Origin: Fictibacillus sp. BK138
GTDB lineage: Bacteria > Bacillota > Bacilli > Bacillales > Fictibacillaceae
Assembly: GCF_004216955.1 (NCBI RefSeq)
Contig: NZ_SGXL01000001.1
Span: 783,826 to 847,825 of the forward strand
DNA: 64,000 nt
Direction of reading: 5' to 3'
The notes under the pieces: generated by a model
Database searches by the model: none
The model's input: only the letters and a program-made list of their open reading frames with translations
What the model was told of the DNA's origin: nothing
Shown here: piece after piece, positions 40,111 through 48,750 of the stretch
Layout: every line of letters begins with the position of its first letter
How positions within the stretch are numbered: position 1 is the stretch's first letter
Made by a program: the position numbers and the translations under genes

Positions 40111-41118
40111 ATGAAGTTATCGATCTTAGATCAATCACCCATTTCTTATGGTCATACTCCTCAACAGGCATTAAATGCCTCCATGGAATTGGCTAAAGCG
40201 GGTGAAAGACTGGGTTATGAAAGATATTGGATCGCAGAACATCATAACTTCTCAGGACTGACTTGTTCAGCTCCAGAAGTGATGCTAGGGGTGATCGGGG
40301 CCAGCACAAAATCAATAAGAATCGGTGCTGGTGCAGTTTTGCTGCCTCATTATAAACCATACCGAGTGGCGGAAACGTTTAACATGCTGGCTACTCTTTT
40401 CCCAGACCGGATCGACCTTGGAATCGGACGGGCTCCAGGAGGTTCTGCTGAAGCATCGATGGCTTTGTCAGATAACTATCTGGAACAAGTGCGTCGAATG
40501 CCCGCTTCTATTAAAGAACTTCTTCATTTTCTCTATAATGACTTTCCAGCGGATCACATGTTTTCTAAAGTCTCAGCTTCTCCTGTTCCGAAAAAATCTC
40601 CTGACCCTTGGATTTTGGGTACAAGCGAGAAGAGTGCTGTTTCAGCTGCCGAAAATGGTGTAGCTTACGCCTTTGGTCATTTTATGAGTGATAAGCCAGG
40701 ACAACAATTATTAGAAACATATCGTGACCATTTCCAACCAGGAAGGATATTAAAAACATCCAAGTCGATTGTTGCAGTATCCGTTGTTTGTGCAGAAACA
40801 ACGGAAAAAGCTAGCGAATTAGCTCTGCCAGTACTTTTTTGGAGAATGCAGAATCAACAAGGTGAAGGAGGTAAAGGAGTACCTTCCATTGAAGATGCAA
40901 AAAGTTACTGTTCTATGGAAAAGTGGTCAGAAATTATCAATGAATCAAAAGACAAGATGATTATTGGCACTCCTAATCATGTAAAGGAAGAACTTTTAAA
41001 ACTGCAGGAACGGTATAACACCGATGAGATGATGATTGTTACGACTACACATCGCTATGAGGATAGAATTCGTTCTTATGAGTTGCTGGCAGAAGAAATG
41101 ATTAATAAACCTAATTGA
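40111..41118 (+). CDS. LLM-class flavin-dependent oxidoreductase
   Basis: 335-residue luciferase-like monooxygenase (TIM barrel using FMNH2). Signatures: LSILDQSPISYG, RYWIAEHHNFSGL and IDLGIGRAPGGS, typical of the MsnO8-like subgroup. AAGGAGGAG precedes the ATG. It is paralogous to the next gene, 108 bases downstream. The substrate cannot be inferred. Confidence 0.9.
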   Translation: MKLSILDQSPISYGHTPQQALNASMELAKAGERLGYERYWIAEHHNFSGLTCSAPEVMLGVIGASTKSIRIGAGAVLLPHYKPYRVAETFNMLATLFPDRIDLGIGRAPGGSAEASMALSDNYLEQVRRMPASIKELLHFLYNDFPADHMFSKVSASPVPKKSPDPWILGTSEKSAVSAAENGVAYAFGHFMSDKPGQQLLETYRDHFQPGRILKTSKSIVAVSVVCAETTEKASELALPVLFWRMQNQQGEGGKGVPSIEDAKSYCSMEKWSEIINESKDKMIIGTPNHVKEELLKLQERYNTDEMMIVTTTHRYEDRIRSYELLAEEMINKPN

Positions 41119-41226
41119 ACATAGGCATTATTTTTTTAATCACATATGTATCTTGTTATACTATTATCGATTATTAAAATATAGTAGCTAATTTTTCGTT
41201 GCTTTATATATAAGGAGGACGCACAT

Positions 41227-42249
41227 ATGTCCAATCGCAAAAAGAGTATTAGTAATATTCCGCTTTCTGTTTTAGACTTGGCTCCGTTAGTCGAAGGTGG
41301 AACGGCATCAGAATCTTTTAAAAATACATTAGATCTAGCTCAGCATGCTGAGAAATGGGGCTACAATCGGTATTGGCTTGCTGAACATCATAATATGCCA
41401 GGGATTGCGAGTTCAGCTACATCTGTCGTAATCGGGTATGTGGCTGGAGGGACTACAAAGATTCGTGTAGGATCGGGCGGAATTATGCTGCCGAACCATG
41501 CACCGCTCGTCATCGCTGAACAATTTGGAACATTAGAGTCCATGTATCCAGGCCGTATTGACTTGGGGCTCGGACGTGCACCAGGAACCGATCAGCTGAC
41601 AGCCCACGCTTTGCGACGGGAACTCAGCATGAGCGGGGACGAATTTCCGTTGCAGCTTGACGAATTGCGTACTTATTTGAAACCAGTGTTGGCAGAAGGC
41701 AGCATGAAAGTAAGAGCTATTCCAGGAGAAGGACTTAATATCCCAATCTGGCTTCTCGGTTCAAGTGGATTCAGTGCAAGACTTGCAGGGAGGCTCGGAC
41801 TTCCTTTTGCGTTTGCTAGTCACTTTTCACCAGAAAATACATTGCCTGCACTAGAGCTTTACAGAAATACTTTCACTCCATCAGAAGTACTGGACGAACC
41901 TTACGCGATGGTTGGAGCGAATGTAGTAGCTGCGGATACGGATGAAGAAGCCAAATGGCTTGCAACTTCACTGCAGCAGCAGTTTTTGAATTTAATCCGA
42001 GGCAATCCAACGCAACTTAAACCGCCGATTGAAAGTATGGAAGAACTCTGGAGTCCATTCGAAAAAGCCACAATAGACAAGCAGCTCCGCACAACCTTTG
42101 TTGGGAAAGAAGAGTCAGTGAAGGAGAAATTACAAGCGTTTCTTGATGAAACGGAGGCAGATGAAATTATTATTAATAGCCAGATTTACGATCATCAAGC
42201 ACGTCTTCGTTCGTTTGAATTATTATCAAGTGTTTTAAAAGAAAAGTAA
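41227..42249 (+). CDS. LLM-class flavin-dependent oxidoreductase, second copy
   Basis: 340 residues, same family as the upstream gene: [30 protein letters not shown] and [12 protein letters not shown]. It resembles B. subtilis YvbT. TAAGGAGGACG precedes the ATG. A converging terminator follows. Confidence 0.9.
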   Translation: MSNRKKSISNIPLSVLDLAPLVEGGTASESFKNTLDLAQHAEKWGYNRYWLAEHHNMPGIASSATSVVIGYVAGGTTKIRVGSGGIMLPNHAPLVIAEQFGTLESMYPGRIDLGLGRAPGTDQLTAHALRRELSMSGDEFPLQLDELRTYLKPVLAEGSMKVRAIPGEGLNIPIWLLGSSGFSARLAGRLGLPFAFASHFSPENTLPALELYRNTFTPSEVLDEPYAMVGANVVAADTDEEAKWLATSLQQQFLNLIRGNPTQLKPPIESMEELWSPFEKATIDKQLRTTFVGKEESVKEKLQAFLDETEADEIIINSQIYDHQARLRSFELLSSVLKEK

Positions 42250-42252
42250 AAG

Positions 42253-42290
42253 AAAAGCGTACTCCGTTATTTTATGGTGTACGCTTTTTT
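42253..42290. terminator. Bidirectional terminator
   Basis: AAAAGCGTAC-T-CC / GG-T-GTACGCTTTT stem, followed by T residues; shared with the VOC gene on the other strand. Confidence 0.88.
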
Positions 42291-42298
42291 ATGTTTTC

Positions 42299-42709
42299 TT
42301 ATGCTTTTTGATAATTCAGATCCCATGAAATCCCAAAGGGGTCTTTCACTTTGCCATACTTTGCACCCCAGAAGGTATCTTGGAGCTCCATTAATACTGA
42401 TCCGTTTTGGCTTAAATTATCATAAAGATTTTCAATTTCTTCTTCACTCTCAGCCTCTAGAACAAGTGAAATGTTATTTCCTTCTGTAATTTCATGGCCC
42501 GGAAAGCTATCAGAGACCATCAAGAAAAGATTTCCTTTTTTGAATTTTGCATGCATAACACGGTTATCTGCCTCCGGAGGAGTAGGAAAGTCAGCTTCTC
42601 CAAATGTTTGAATTTCTGTGATTTCTCCATTGAAAACGTCTTTGTAAAAATTCAAAGCGTCTTTTGCATTGCCGTTAAATGATAAATAAGGAACAGCTTG
42701 ATTTTTCAC
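42299..42709 (-). CDS. VOC-family (PhnB-like) protein
   Basis: 136 residues, glyoxalase/bleomycin-resistance fold with paired beta-alpha-beta-beta-beta modules: VPYLSFNGNAKDALNFYKDV, VMHAKFKKGNLFLMVSD, and the C-terminal WGAKYGKVKDPFGISWDLN. It resembles the PhnB / 3-demethylubiquinone methyltransferase-like group, whose role is usually unknown. The start is GTG 42709, because AGAGGAG lies about 9 bases upstream; GTG 42718 is too near that site. Confidence 0.85.
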   Translation of the reverse strand: MKNQAVPYLSFNGNAKDALNFYKDVFNGEITEIQTFGEADFPTPPEADNRVMHAKFKKGNLFLMVSDSFPGHEITEGNNISLVLEAESEEEIENLYDNLSQNGSVLMELQDTFWGAKYGKVKDPFGISWDLNYQKA

Positions 42710-42880
42710 CAGAAACACTCCTCTTGTGATCTATTCTTTTATTTCATGTTTATCTTACTATAACTACCAATCCAAAACAAGAACATTTGTTCGACAATTC
42801 TCTATTTTAGAAAGGAAATGAATAATAGTTATAGAACTTATAAGTGGATAATATTTTTGGAAAAAATGGAGGTCGTGAAA

Positions 42881-43390
42881 ATGGATAAAACGGTACAACT
42901 GTATCAGTTTAATGGATGGGCAAATAAAAAGGTGTTCGAGCATTTAAAGACCCTTCCCTCAGAAATCTATCGTAAGGAAACCAAGAGTGTATTTCCATCG
43001 GTTTCAGCAGTGCTTGTACATATGTATCAAGTTGATTATGTCTGGCTTAAGGCTATGAACGGGGAAGATTTTCATGATATTGTAGCGACACTCGGGCAGA
43101 TTACTGATGATTTACAGGGTGCAAGTCTAGACGAAATGGAAATAAAATTTAAAGAATTGAGCAGAAAATACGAGTCTTTTATTCAAAATCAAGAGGATAT
43201 AACCTCACAAACAACGATTCATCATCCTCATTTTGGAACCCTTCATTCTAATTATGCTGATCTTATCCAGCATGTTGTTAATCATGGAACCTATCATCGC
43301 GGACATATCTCAGCTATATTAAACCAGCTGGGACACAAAGGCGCGTCAATTGATTACATTTTTTATTTATACTCGCTGCAGCACCAATAA
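42881..43390 (+). CDS. DinB-family protein
   Basis: 169 residues, four-helix DinB/YfiT-like metalloprotein fold. Metal-binding His residues are in VLVHMYQVDYVW and HVVNHGTYHRGH. The family includes thiol-dependent transferases (bacillithiol S-transferases). The start ATG 42881 follows GGAGG at 8 bases. It is alone and ends with its own terminator. Confidence 0.87.
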   Translation: MDKTVQLYQFNGWANKKVFEHLKTLPSEIYRKETKSVFPSVSAVLVHMYQVDYVWLKAMNGEDFHDIVATLGQITDDLQGASLDEMEIKFKELSRKYESFIQNQEDITSQTTIHHPHFGTLHSNYADLIQHVVNHGTYHRGHISAILNQLGHKGASIDYIFYLYSLQHQ

Positions 43391-43398
43391 AAAGGAAG

Positions 43399-43432
43399 TA
43401 GAGACCACTAGGAGGGTCTCTATTTTTATTTT
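43399..43432 (+). terminator. Terminator of the DinB gene
   Basis: TAGAGACC / GGTCTCTA stem, then a T-rich tail. Confidence 0.88.
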
Positions 43433-43443
43433 TAAATCTTCCA

Positions 43444-43500
43444 TTGACAATGAGAATCGTTCTCTATTATAATTGCTTTGGCAAATGAAAATGATTATCA
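43444..43500 (+). promoter_or_regulatory. Promoter with two Fur boxes for the iron-locus lipoprotein
   Basis: TTGACA (43444), 18 bases, TATAAT (43468). The spacer contains a degenerate Fur box (TGAGAATCGTTCTCT), and TGAAAATGATTATCA (43486-43500) matches the 7-1-7 Fur consensus TGATAATNATTATCA at all but one defined position. Iron-repressed expression is expected. Confidence 0.88.
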
Positions 43501-43526
43501 TTACATATCATAGGGGGATATACAAA

Positions 43527-44714
43527 ATGTCAGTTAAATGGACTGCTTTAGCATTATCACTTTCAACAGCACTAATTTTTGCAGGGTGTTCAAATTCTGC
43601 AGATACCAATAAAGAAGAAACACAAAAGAAAGAGCAAACAGAAGAAAAAGTGGAGAACGAATCAGCTGAAAAAGAAGCTGCTTCTCCAGAGGCATCTGTT
43701 CAAGCTTACAAAGATGCAGTTGCTGAACTTGAAAAAGCAAAAGAAGGCAAAGAAGTAGATTTTGATAAAGTAACAAAAATATATGAAGAACAGCTTCAGG
43801 AACTTGTAAAACAGCGTGATGCGGAGTTTGATGAGCAGATTGATCCTGCGATTACAACTGCATTAGCAGCAGGTAAGAACAAAGAGATGGACGCTGTTGT
43901 TGTTAAACAATTGTTTGATAAACTGATGCAAAAGGAATTTTTCCAAACGATGCGCCATGAGTTCGCTGAAATTGATGAGCATTGGGGCGACAAAGAAGAA
44001 GTAATGGAAGAATATGAGGAAGCTCAAGCTTTTTATATGGCTGTACAAGGGACAGTGCAAAAGCGTGATGCTGCATACGGTACAAAAATGGAAGATGCGA
44101 TCGCTGGCGGTTTCAGTGAAATGAAAGCTGCTATTGAAAAAGAAGATAAGCTTGCATTTGGTCTCGGCAAGCAAGTTGTAGATAAGACGTTAATGAAGAC
44201 ATTCTATTTAGCTGCTGGAGCGAAACCTCATGGTTATGCGACAAAGCTAGCTGAAGCTGCGAAAACTGATGCAGAAAAAGCAAAAGTGGAACAAGCTGAA
44301 GGATGGGCATTCTATCAATCTGTTTATCCATACTTGAAAAAGAATGCTCCAGAAGAAGCTGACGTTATTTTAAAACAATTTGATCTTGAAACTGATGTGA
44401 AATCAGTAGATCCTGAAGCGGTTAACAAAGCTTTTGTCCGCGGTTTTGCGAAAATTGCACTTCATGAATATGAAGAAAGTATGGAGAACTTCGGTAAAGA
44501 GAAAGGTTCTATCACTGCTATCGAAGGTGCATTGTTTATCAACATGATTGAAAGTGATCTAAATGAGATTCTTGGTGAAAAAGAAACAACAGAGTTAGCT
44601 GCCACAGCTCAAAGTTACTTAGAAGCAGCGAAAGCAAATAATAAAGAAGAGGCAGAAAAAATCATGCCTCAACTTGAAGAAACTCTAAATAAAGCAATAG
44701 AACAAGCAAAGTAA
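43527..44714 (+). CDS. Fur-regulated iron-uptake-associated lipoprotein with internal repeats
   Basis: 395 residues. A lipoprotein signal (LALSLSTALIFAGC) precedes a Lys/Glu linker, then an all-helical region. Repeat-like motifs recur: EEYEEAQAFYMAVQGTV and EQAEGWAFYQSVYPYL, with a related helix in LHEYEESMENFG. The same motif occurs in the exported protein encoded next. His/Glu-rich stretches such as RHEFAEIDEHWGDKEE could bind iron. It lacks a recognisable imelysin (EfeO M75) domain. It has its own promoter and terminator, but regulation and position tie it to the FTR1 permease. Confidence 0.75.
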   Translation: MSVKWTALALSLSTALIFAGCSNSADTNKEETQKKEQTEEKVENESAEKEAASPEASVQAYKDAVAELEKAKEGKEVDFDKVTKIYEEQLQELVKQRDAEFDEQIDPAITTALAAGKNKEMDAVVVKQLFDKLMQKEFFQTMRHEFAEIDEHWGDKEEVMEEYEEAQAFYMAVQGTVQKRDAAYGTKMEDAIAGGFSEMKAAIEKEDKLAFGLGKQVVDKTLMKTFYLAAGAKPHGYATKLAEAAKTDAEKAKVEQAEGWAFYQSVYPYLKKNAPEEADVILKQFDLETDVKSVDPEAVNKAFVRGFAKIALHEYEESMENFGKEKGSITAIEGALFINMIESDLNEILGEKETTELAATAQSYLEAAKANNKEEAEKIMPQLEETLNKAIEQAK

Positions 44715-44725
44715 GTTTAACGATC

Positions 44726-44759
44726 GAACCTTGTCCTCATAGGACAAGGTTCTTTTTTT
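44726..44759 (+). terminator. Terminator of the iron-locus lipoprotein
   Basis: 12-bp perfect stem GAACCTTGTCCT / AGGACAAGGTTC with loop CAT and seven T residues. Confidence 0.95.
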
Positions 44760-44812
44760 ATGAATGTTTTGTGTATTTTAAGTCAAGATTAAACATTAAT
44801 GCGAAGTTCGTA

Positions 44813-44841
44813 TTGACAACGACACTGATAATCATTATCAT
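44813..44841 (+). promoter_or_regulatory. Promoter fully overlapped by a consensus Fur box
   Basis: TTGACA (44813), 17 bases, TATCAT (44836). TGATAATCATTATCA (44826-44840) is an exact 7-1-7 Fur box, and a further ATTATCA half follows. It drives the exported protein and FTR1 genes. Confidence 0.92.
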
Positions 44842-44870
44842 TATCAATGGGTAAGGAGGAATTTATAATA

Positions 44871-45623
44871 ATGAAGAAGATCATAGCCATAATGACACTA
44901 ACACTGTTAACATTCTTTTCGTTACATAACACAGCTAACGCCTATTCTTACGGGGATCCGAATGAAGAAAAGATCGCTGAAGCTTACAAGAAGATGGTGG
45001 TTCAGCTTGATAAAAACCCTCCTAACTTCTCTGAGACTGAAAAAATCTATGACACTGTTAAAGAAGAAATTGACCAGCATATGGGTCCAGAACCTTCTAA
45101 ACTGATCAAGGAAAACCTTGAGAAGGAAGAAAAAGAAGGATTGATTGAAAATATGCAGAAAATATTAGCACTGAATATTGACCGCCGTTTATCTGGCGTA
45201 GATAAGAATTTTGAAGACTATGAAACAAGTAAACGTTTGCTTGCAAAAGGGCACGCTACATACCAAGCGTTATCGCCTGTTGTATCTGAAAAAGACCCTG
45301 AAATGGATAAACAGATTAAAGCAGAGTTCGATAAAGCATTAGAAGCTTTAGGGAATCCGGGACTTTTTGGTGTCGGTAAAAAAGAAGCAGACAAAGAAGC
45401 TTTTAAACAGAGTAAAAAGATCATTATCGATGATCTGCAAAAAGAATTTGAAACAGAGAATTTTGAACTTGGTCATTTCAACGTGGGTCAAGAAGAAGAA
45501 AGCACTACTTCTGAAAAAACAGAATGGACCGATCTTTCAAACATAAAAAACTGGCTGCCGCTTATCGTTATTATTGCGATTATTGCTGGAGTCGTCATCT
45601 ACGTTATTAGAAAGAGAAGATAG
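44871..45623 (+). CDS. Exported, C-terminally anchored protein paired with FTR1
   Basis: 250 residues from ATG 44871 (AAGGAGGA upstream). Signal peptide (KKIIAIMTLTLLTFFSLHN ending NANA), a helical ectodomain of about 190 residues, then a C-terminal membrane helix (WLPLIVIIAIIAGVVIYVI) and a basic end. The ectodomain contains LLAKGHATYQALSPVV, related to the repeats of the upstream lipoprotein, and many Glu/Asp. Similar domains occur fused in front of some bacterial FTR1 permeases. It is probably the extracytoplasmic partner of the permease encoded 24 bases downstream. Confidence 0.72.
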   Translation: MKKIIAIMTLTLLTFFSLHNTANAYSYGDPNEEKIAEAYKKMVVQLDKNPPNFSETEKIYDTVKEEIDQHMGPEPSKLIKENLEKEEKEGLIENMQKILALNIDRRLSGVDKNFEDYETSKRLLAKGHATYQALSPVVSEKDPEMDKQIKAEFDKALEALGNPGLFGVGKKEADKEAFKQSKKIIIDDLQKEFETENFELGHFNVGQEEESTTSEKTEWTDLSNIKNWLPLIVIIAIIAGVVIYVIRKRR

Positions 45624-45647
45624 ATAAGGTATAGGGGAGGGAACGAC

Positions 45648-46589
45648 GTGCAATTACAAGCTTTTCTTATTACGTTTCGTGAAGTGTTGGAAGCATTACT
45701 AATAGTAGGAATCATCACGACATATTTAAAACGTACGGATAATAAAAAATTTGTTAAGTTTGTCTGGCTCGGAGCCGGAATGGCCGTTGCAGCAAGTTAT
45801 CTGGTAGCTTTATTGTTTCAGGTTGTTTTCACAGGCTTCTCAGCTATGGGAACTGAAATGTACTTAAAGATCTCGATCATCTTTATCTCTTCACTTTTAT
45901 TAACGCAGATGGTGTTCTGGATGGCAGAACACAGCAAGAATATTAAATCGAATGTTGAAGGTAAAATCAGCAAATATATCTCAACGGGAAGTATAATCGG
46001 AATGATTATTCACTCTTTCCTTGTCGTTATGAGAGAGGGTGTCGAGACAGTATTCTTCTTTGCAGCGATTACTGGTGGAAACATCGGAGCTGCATTAACA
46101 GGATGGGGAGCAATTTCCGGATTGCTTGCAGCCTCTGTAGTAAGCTACTTGTTCTTTAAAGGAACGATGCGCATTTCACTCAAAGCATTCTTTAGAACGA
46201 CTGGTGCGTTCATCGTTCTTATCGCAGCTGGTTTAATGGTTCAAGGTGTATCGATGATGCAAGATTTAAAAATCTTAGGAAGTGTCGTTCCACACCTATA
46301 TGATATAACTTGGTTCCTGCCGGAGCATCCAATCGATTATGCTCATTATCTGCGCGATCATGGAGTAGCACCGCTTCTCTCAGGAGACATCGGAATCTTC
46401 CTGAAAGCATTCTTAGGCTATTCTTCAATGCCGTCTATTGAGGAAGTTCTAGTTTATCTAGGCTATTTCGCTGTCATCTACATGCTGATCTTTATGAAGA
46501 AGCCAGCGCGTAAGATAGAAAAAGTAGAAAAGCCGAAACAAAATCAAAAACAAACGTGGAAGCAAACAGTCGCTTCAGCTAATGAATAA
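45648..46589 (+). CDS. efeU: FTR1-family iron permease (EfeU-like)
   Basis: 313-residue membrane protein with about seven helices. The two REGLE-type motifs that bind iron are visible: REVLE at residues 11-15 and REGVE at 129-133. The start GTG 45648 follows GGGGAGGG. It is co-transcribed with the exported protein from a Fur-box promoter. B. subtilis EfeU works with EfeO and the DyP peroxidase EfeB (ferrous oxidation); no EfeB gene is seen in this window. Confidence 0.9.
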   Translation: MQLQAFLITFREVLEALLIVGIITTYLKRTDNKKFVKFVWLGAGMAVAASYLVALLFQVVFTGFSAMGTEMYLKISIIFISSLLLTQMVFWMAEHSKNIKSNVEGKISKYISTGSIIGMIIHSFLVVMREGVETVFFFAAITGGNIGAALTGWGAISGLLAASVVSYLFFKGTMRISLKAFFRTTGAFIVLIAAGLMVQGVSMMQDLKILGSVVPHLYDITWFLPEHPIDYAHYLRDHGVAPLLSGDIGIFLKAFLGYSSMPSIEEVLVYLGYFAVIYMLIFMKKPARKIEKVEKPKQNQKQTWKQTVASANE

Positions 46590-46620
46590 AAGTACAAGGC
46601 GGATGCCTTGTGCTTTTTCT
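46588..46620 (+). terminator. Terminator of the FTR1 operon
   Basis: AAAGTACAAGGC / GCCTTGTGCTTT stem (one G-T pair), loop GGAT, then T residues. Confidence 0.9.
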
Positions 46621-46655
46621 TTACATTGGAAGAAAGTCGGAGGAAGGGATAGACA

Positions 46656-48104
46656 ATGCTCAAAACAACCAAGCTATTATCTGTAATAATAATTCTATTA
46701 ATTGTCTTTACCTTCGTCATTCGGTTTATGTTTAGTGTCACTTTTCCGAGTACGTGGGATCAGGTGGATTTCGTGTTAGCTCTGGATCGGTATGATCTCT
46801 TAGCCATGCAGCCGCATTTTCCCGGCTATCCCATTTTCATTTTTGGAGGGATGATCGTTCATTTATTTATAGAGAATCCCTCGTTGTCGCTTTCCGTTTT
46901 CAATGGAATTATAGCGGTTTCGGCTGCGATACCGATGTATTTATTAGCAAGAAAGTATGTTGATGGGGTCTCTGCTCTTATCGTTACACTTGCTCTGCAG
47001 TCTAGTGTTTATTTCATGATACTTGTCAGCCAGCCGATGTCTGAAGGTTCTGCAATTGGGGTTTTATGGTGGTTCCTATGGAGCTTAAACATAGGGCTGC
47101 ACAATAATAAGATTCGTTATCAGCTTTTGCCTCTATTCCTATTTTCGATCTTGATGGGAATCAGGCTTTCGTATCTTCCATTTGGATTTGGTCTCTTATA
47201 CTTATGGTGGTTTGATTATAAAAGAAACAAAGATTCAATACGTTTGATTTTATTTATATTCTTAGCTGTTTTATTTCAGATGATTTGGGTAGTTGCTCTC
47301 ATCATGACTGAAGGGAGCCTGAACGGGTTTATTAAACTCTCCTTGGCTTTCGTTACGGGTCATTTCACATCATGGGGAGGAACCGTAGTTGATACACATG
47401 AACCGTTCTTCACAAGGCTTTACGAGCTTGTCATAAATAATATTATTTACGTAGGAATGTTTGCGAAGTCATTCATTATTCTTTTAGTTTTTGCGGGGAT
47501 TTCAATTATCGCTTTGCTGAAAAATAAAACAGACGCAGCCGGGAATTTCCTGAAGAAACACTATGTGATGCTGACACTTTTATTGATGTATTTTTTATGG
47601 AATCTGTTTGCACAAAATATAGAAAAACCAAGACATTCTTACCCCATCACACTTATGCTCCTGTTTTTGTGGCTCGTGTACATTATTGGAAAACATACAC
47701 TTTTAAAGTGGGCATGTATGGGTCTTACTGTTATGCAGCTCGTCATAGGTATTCCGATTCTTAAAGAACAGGCGGAGAAAAATCCGGCAGTTTACCAGAC
47801 AGCAAACTATCTCACACAACAAGATGAAGAGATCGTTGTATACACTTGGGAAGAAACCCGAGTCTTTCAGTACTTGGATGTTCCTTTTGAACATAAGCGG
47901 TTTTACACGTACGATCTATTTTTACAGGACAAGAAATACAATAAAAATAAGAAGATATATGTCACGAATCATCTGATTGAAGGGTTTAAGGAACAGGGGA
48001 TAGATGTTTCAGATCATCTTGAGGAAGTTAAAACGTTCAGATCAAATGAACTCTTTGATCCGGTTTATGATGAAATTACATTGTATCGGTGGATAGATAA
48101 ATAA
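46656..48104 (+). CDS. GT-C fold membrane glycosyltransferase-like protein
   Basis: 482 residues with about ten membrane helices. After the first helix a loop contains TFPSTWDQVDFVLALDRYDL with several Asp, as in the catalytic loop of dolichyl/polyprenyl-phosphate-sugar glycosyltransferases (PMT/ArnT-like). The C-terminal ~110 residues are soluble and extracytoplasmic. AGTCGGAGGAAGG precedes the ATG. It is not in an obvious polysaccharide cluster, so the acceptor is unknown. Family placement rests on topology and the Asp-rich loop only. Confidence 0.65.
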   Translation: MLKTTKLLSVIIILLIVFTFVIRFMFSVTFPSTWDQVDFVLALDRYDLLAMQPHFPGYPIFIFGGMIVHLFIENPSLSLSVFNGIIAVSAAIPMYLLARKYVDGVSALIVTLALQSSVYFMILVSQPMSEGSAIGVLWWFLWSLNIGLHNNKIRYQLLPLFLFSILMGIRLSYLPFGFGLLYLWWFDYKRNKDSIRLILFIFLAVLFQMIWVVALIMTEGSLNGFIKLSLAFVTGHFTSWGGTVVDTHEPFFTRLYELVINNIIYVGMFAKSFIILLVFAGISIIALLKNKTDAAGNFLKKHYVMLTLLLMYFLWNLFAQNIEKPRHSYPITLMLLFLWLVYIIGKHTLLKWACMGLTVMQLVIGIPILKEQAEKNPAVYQTANYLTQQDEEIVVYTWEETRVFQYLDVPFEHKRFYTYDLFLQDKKYNKNKKIYVTNHLIEGFKEQGIDVSDHLEEVKTFRSNELFDPVYDEITLYRWIDK

Positions 48105-48146
48105 GGTTCTTTTTGTCGGATTGTTTTGTAAAGTGCATCGTTGAAA

Positions 48147-48276
48147 GTTGATTGGAGCGCAAGGTGCGAGACTCCTGGGGGATCAGCGGGACAGGTGAGA
48201 CTCCTATCGGCGCAAAGCGCAGAGGAGGCTCACCGCACGCCCCCCGGAAAGCGAGCATCCTGGAGCGGAAATCAAC
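48147..48276 (+). repeat. Dispersed ~130-bp structured repeat, copy 3
   Basis: From GTTGATTGGAGCGCAAGG to GGAGCGGAAATCAAC, same orientation as 6454-6584. The internal segment GGCGCAAAGCGC is palindromic. Similarity may extend outward on both sides (GCATCGTTGA on the left, AGCAACAAAG on the right). Confidence 0.88.
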
Positions 48277-48299
48277 CACATCCAATAGCAACAAAGATT

Positions 48300-48337
48300 G
48301 GAAAGGACAAATCCAGTTTGGATTTGTCCTTTTATTC
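48300..48337. terminator. Bidirectional terminator
   Basis: AAAGGACAAATCC / GGATTTGTCCTTT stem with loop AGTTT, placed between the membrane enzyme and the reverse-strand lipoprotein; it touches the latter's stop codon. Confidence 0.92.
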
Positions 48338-48664
48338 CTTAATGTTCTTTTGAATATCTTCTTTCAGCTTATTAATATATTTCTGCTTTTCCTTTTCGTC
48401 CTTTAAACTGCCAGGTCCAGACGCTTTTCCTTTTAAGTATTTTTGAAGAGCTTTTTCGATCTCCTCTTGTGAAGCATCTTCAGGTATCTCTCCTTTTTTC
48501 TTAAGCATCTCTATAATCTTTTCATCGTTAGCTATCATATTAACCGCCTCAGTTGTTGGGTTTTTTTCACCAGGTTGCTCACTTTTAGAGTCTTCTGTGT
48601 TCGAACAAGCTGTAAATGCAACTGTGAATAAAACAACTACTAATAGTGTCAGCCATTGTTTCAT
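48332..48664 (-). CDS. Small lipoprotein resembling the InhA propeptide
   Basis: 110 residues from ATG 48664 (AAAGGAG upstream). Lipoprotein signal LLVVVLFTVAFTAC, then a Glu/Lys-rich helical body. The stretch ANDEKIIEMLKKKGEI followed by xxDASQEE and a KALQKYLKGK segment closely parallels the propeptide of the InhA protease encoded just upstream (ANDERLIEMLKKNGQI, NASEAQ, KLQQFLKNK). There is no protease domain. It may bind or restrain InhA at the membrane; this is inference from the similarity and position. Confidence 0.75.
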   Translation of the reverse strand: MKQWLTLLVVVLFTVAFTACSNTEDSKSEQPGEKNPTTEAVNMIANDEKIIEMLKKKGEIPEDASQEEIEKALQKYLKGKASGPGSLKDEKEKQKYINKLKEDIQKNIKE

Positions 48665-48702
48665 AGAACCCACTCCTTTACGCTTGTTTATTATTATTAT
48701 GA

Positions 48703-48740
48703 CACAAAACCCAATTGCATGGGAGCAATTGGGTTTTGTG
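48703..48740. terminator. Long perfect hairpin between inhA and the lipoprotein gene
   Basis: 16-bp perfect stem, arms CACAAAACCCAATTGC and its complement, 6-base loop. U-rich bases lie within the arm. It probably ends most inhA transcripts. Confidence 0.75.
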
Positions 48741-48750
48741 AATGTATAAT

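Noticed and set aside
48141..48406. Open frames of 70-84 codons over the repeat at 48147
   Set aside because: They read through the dispersed repeat and a terminator; the copies do not keep any frame.
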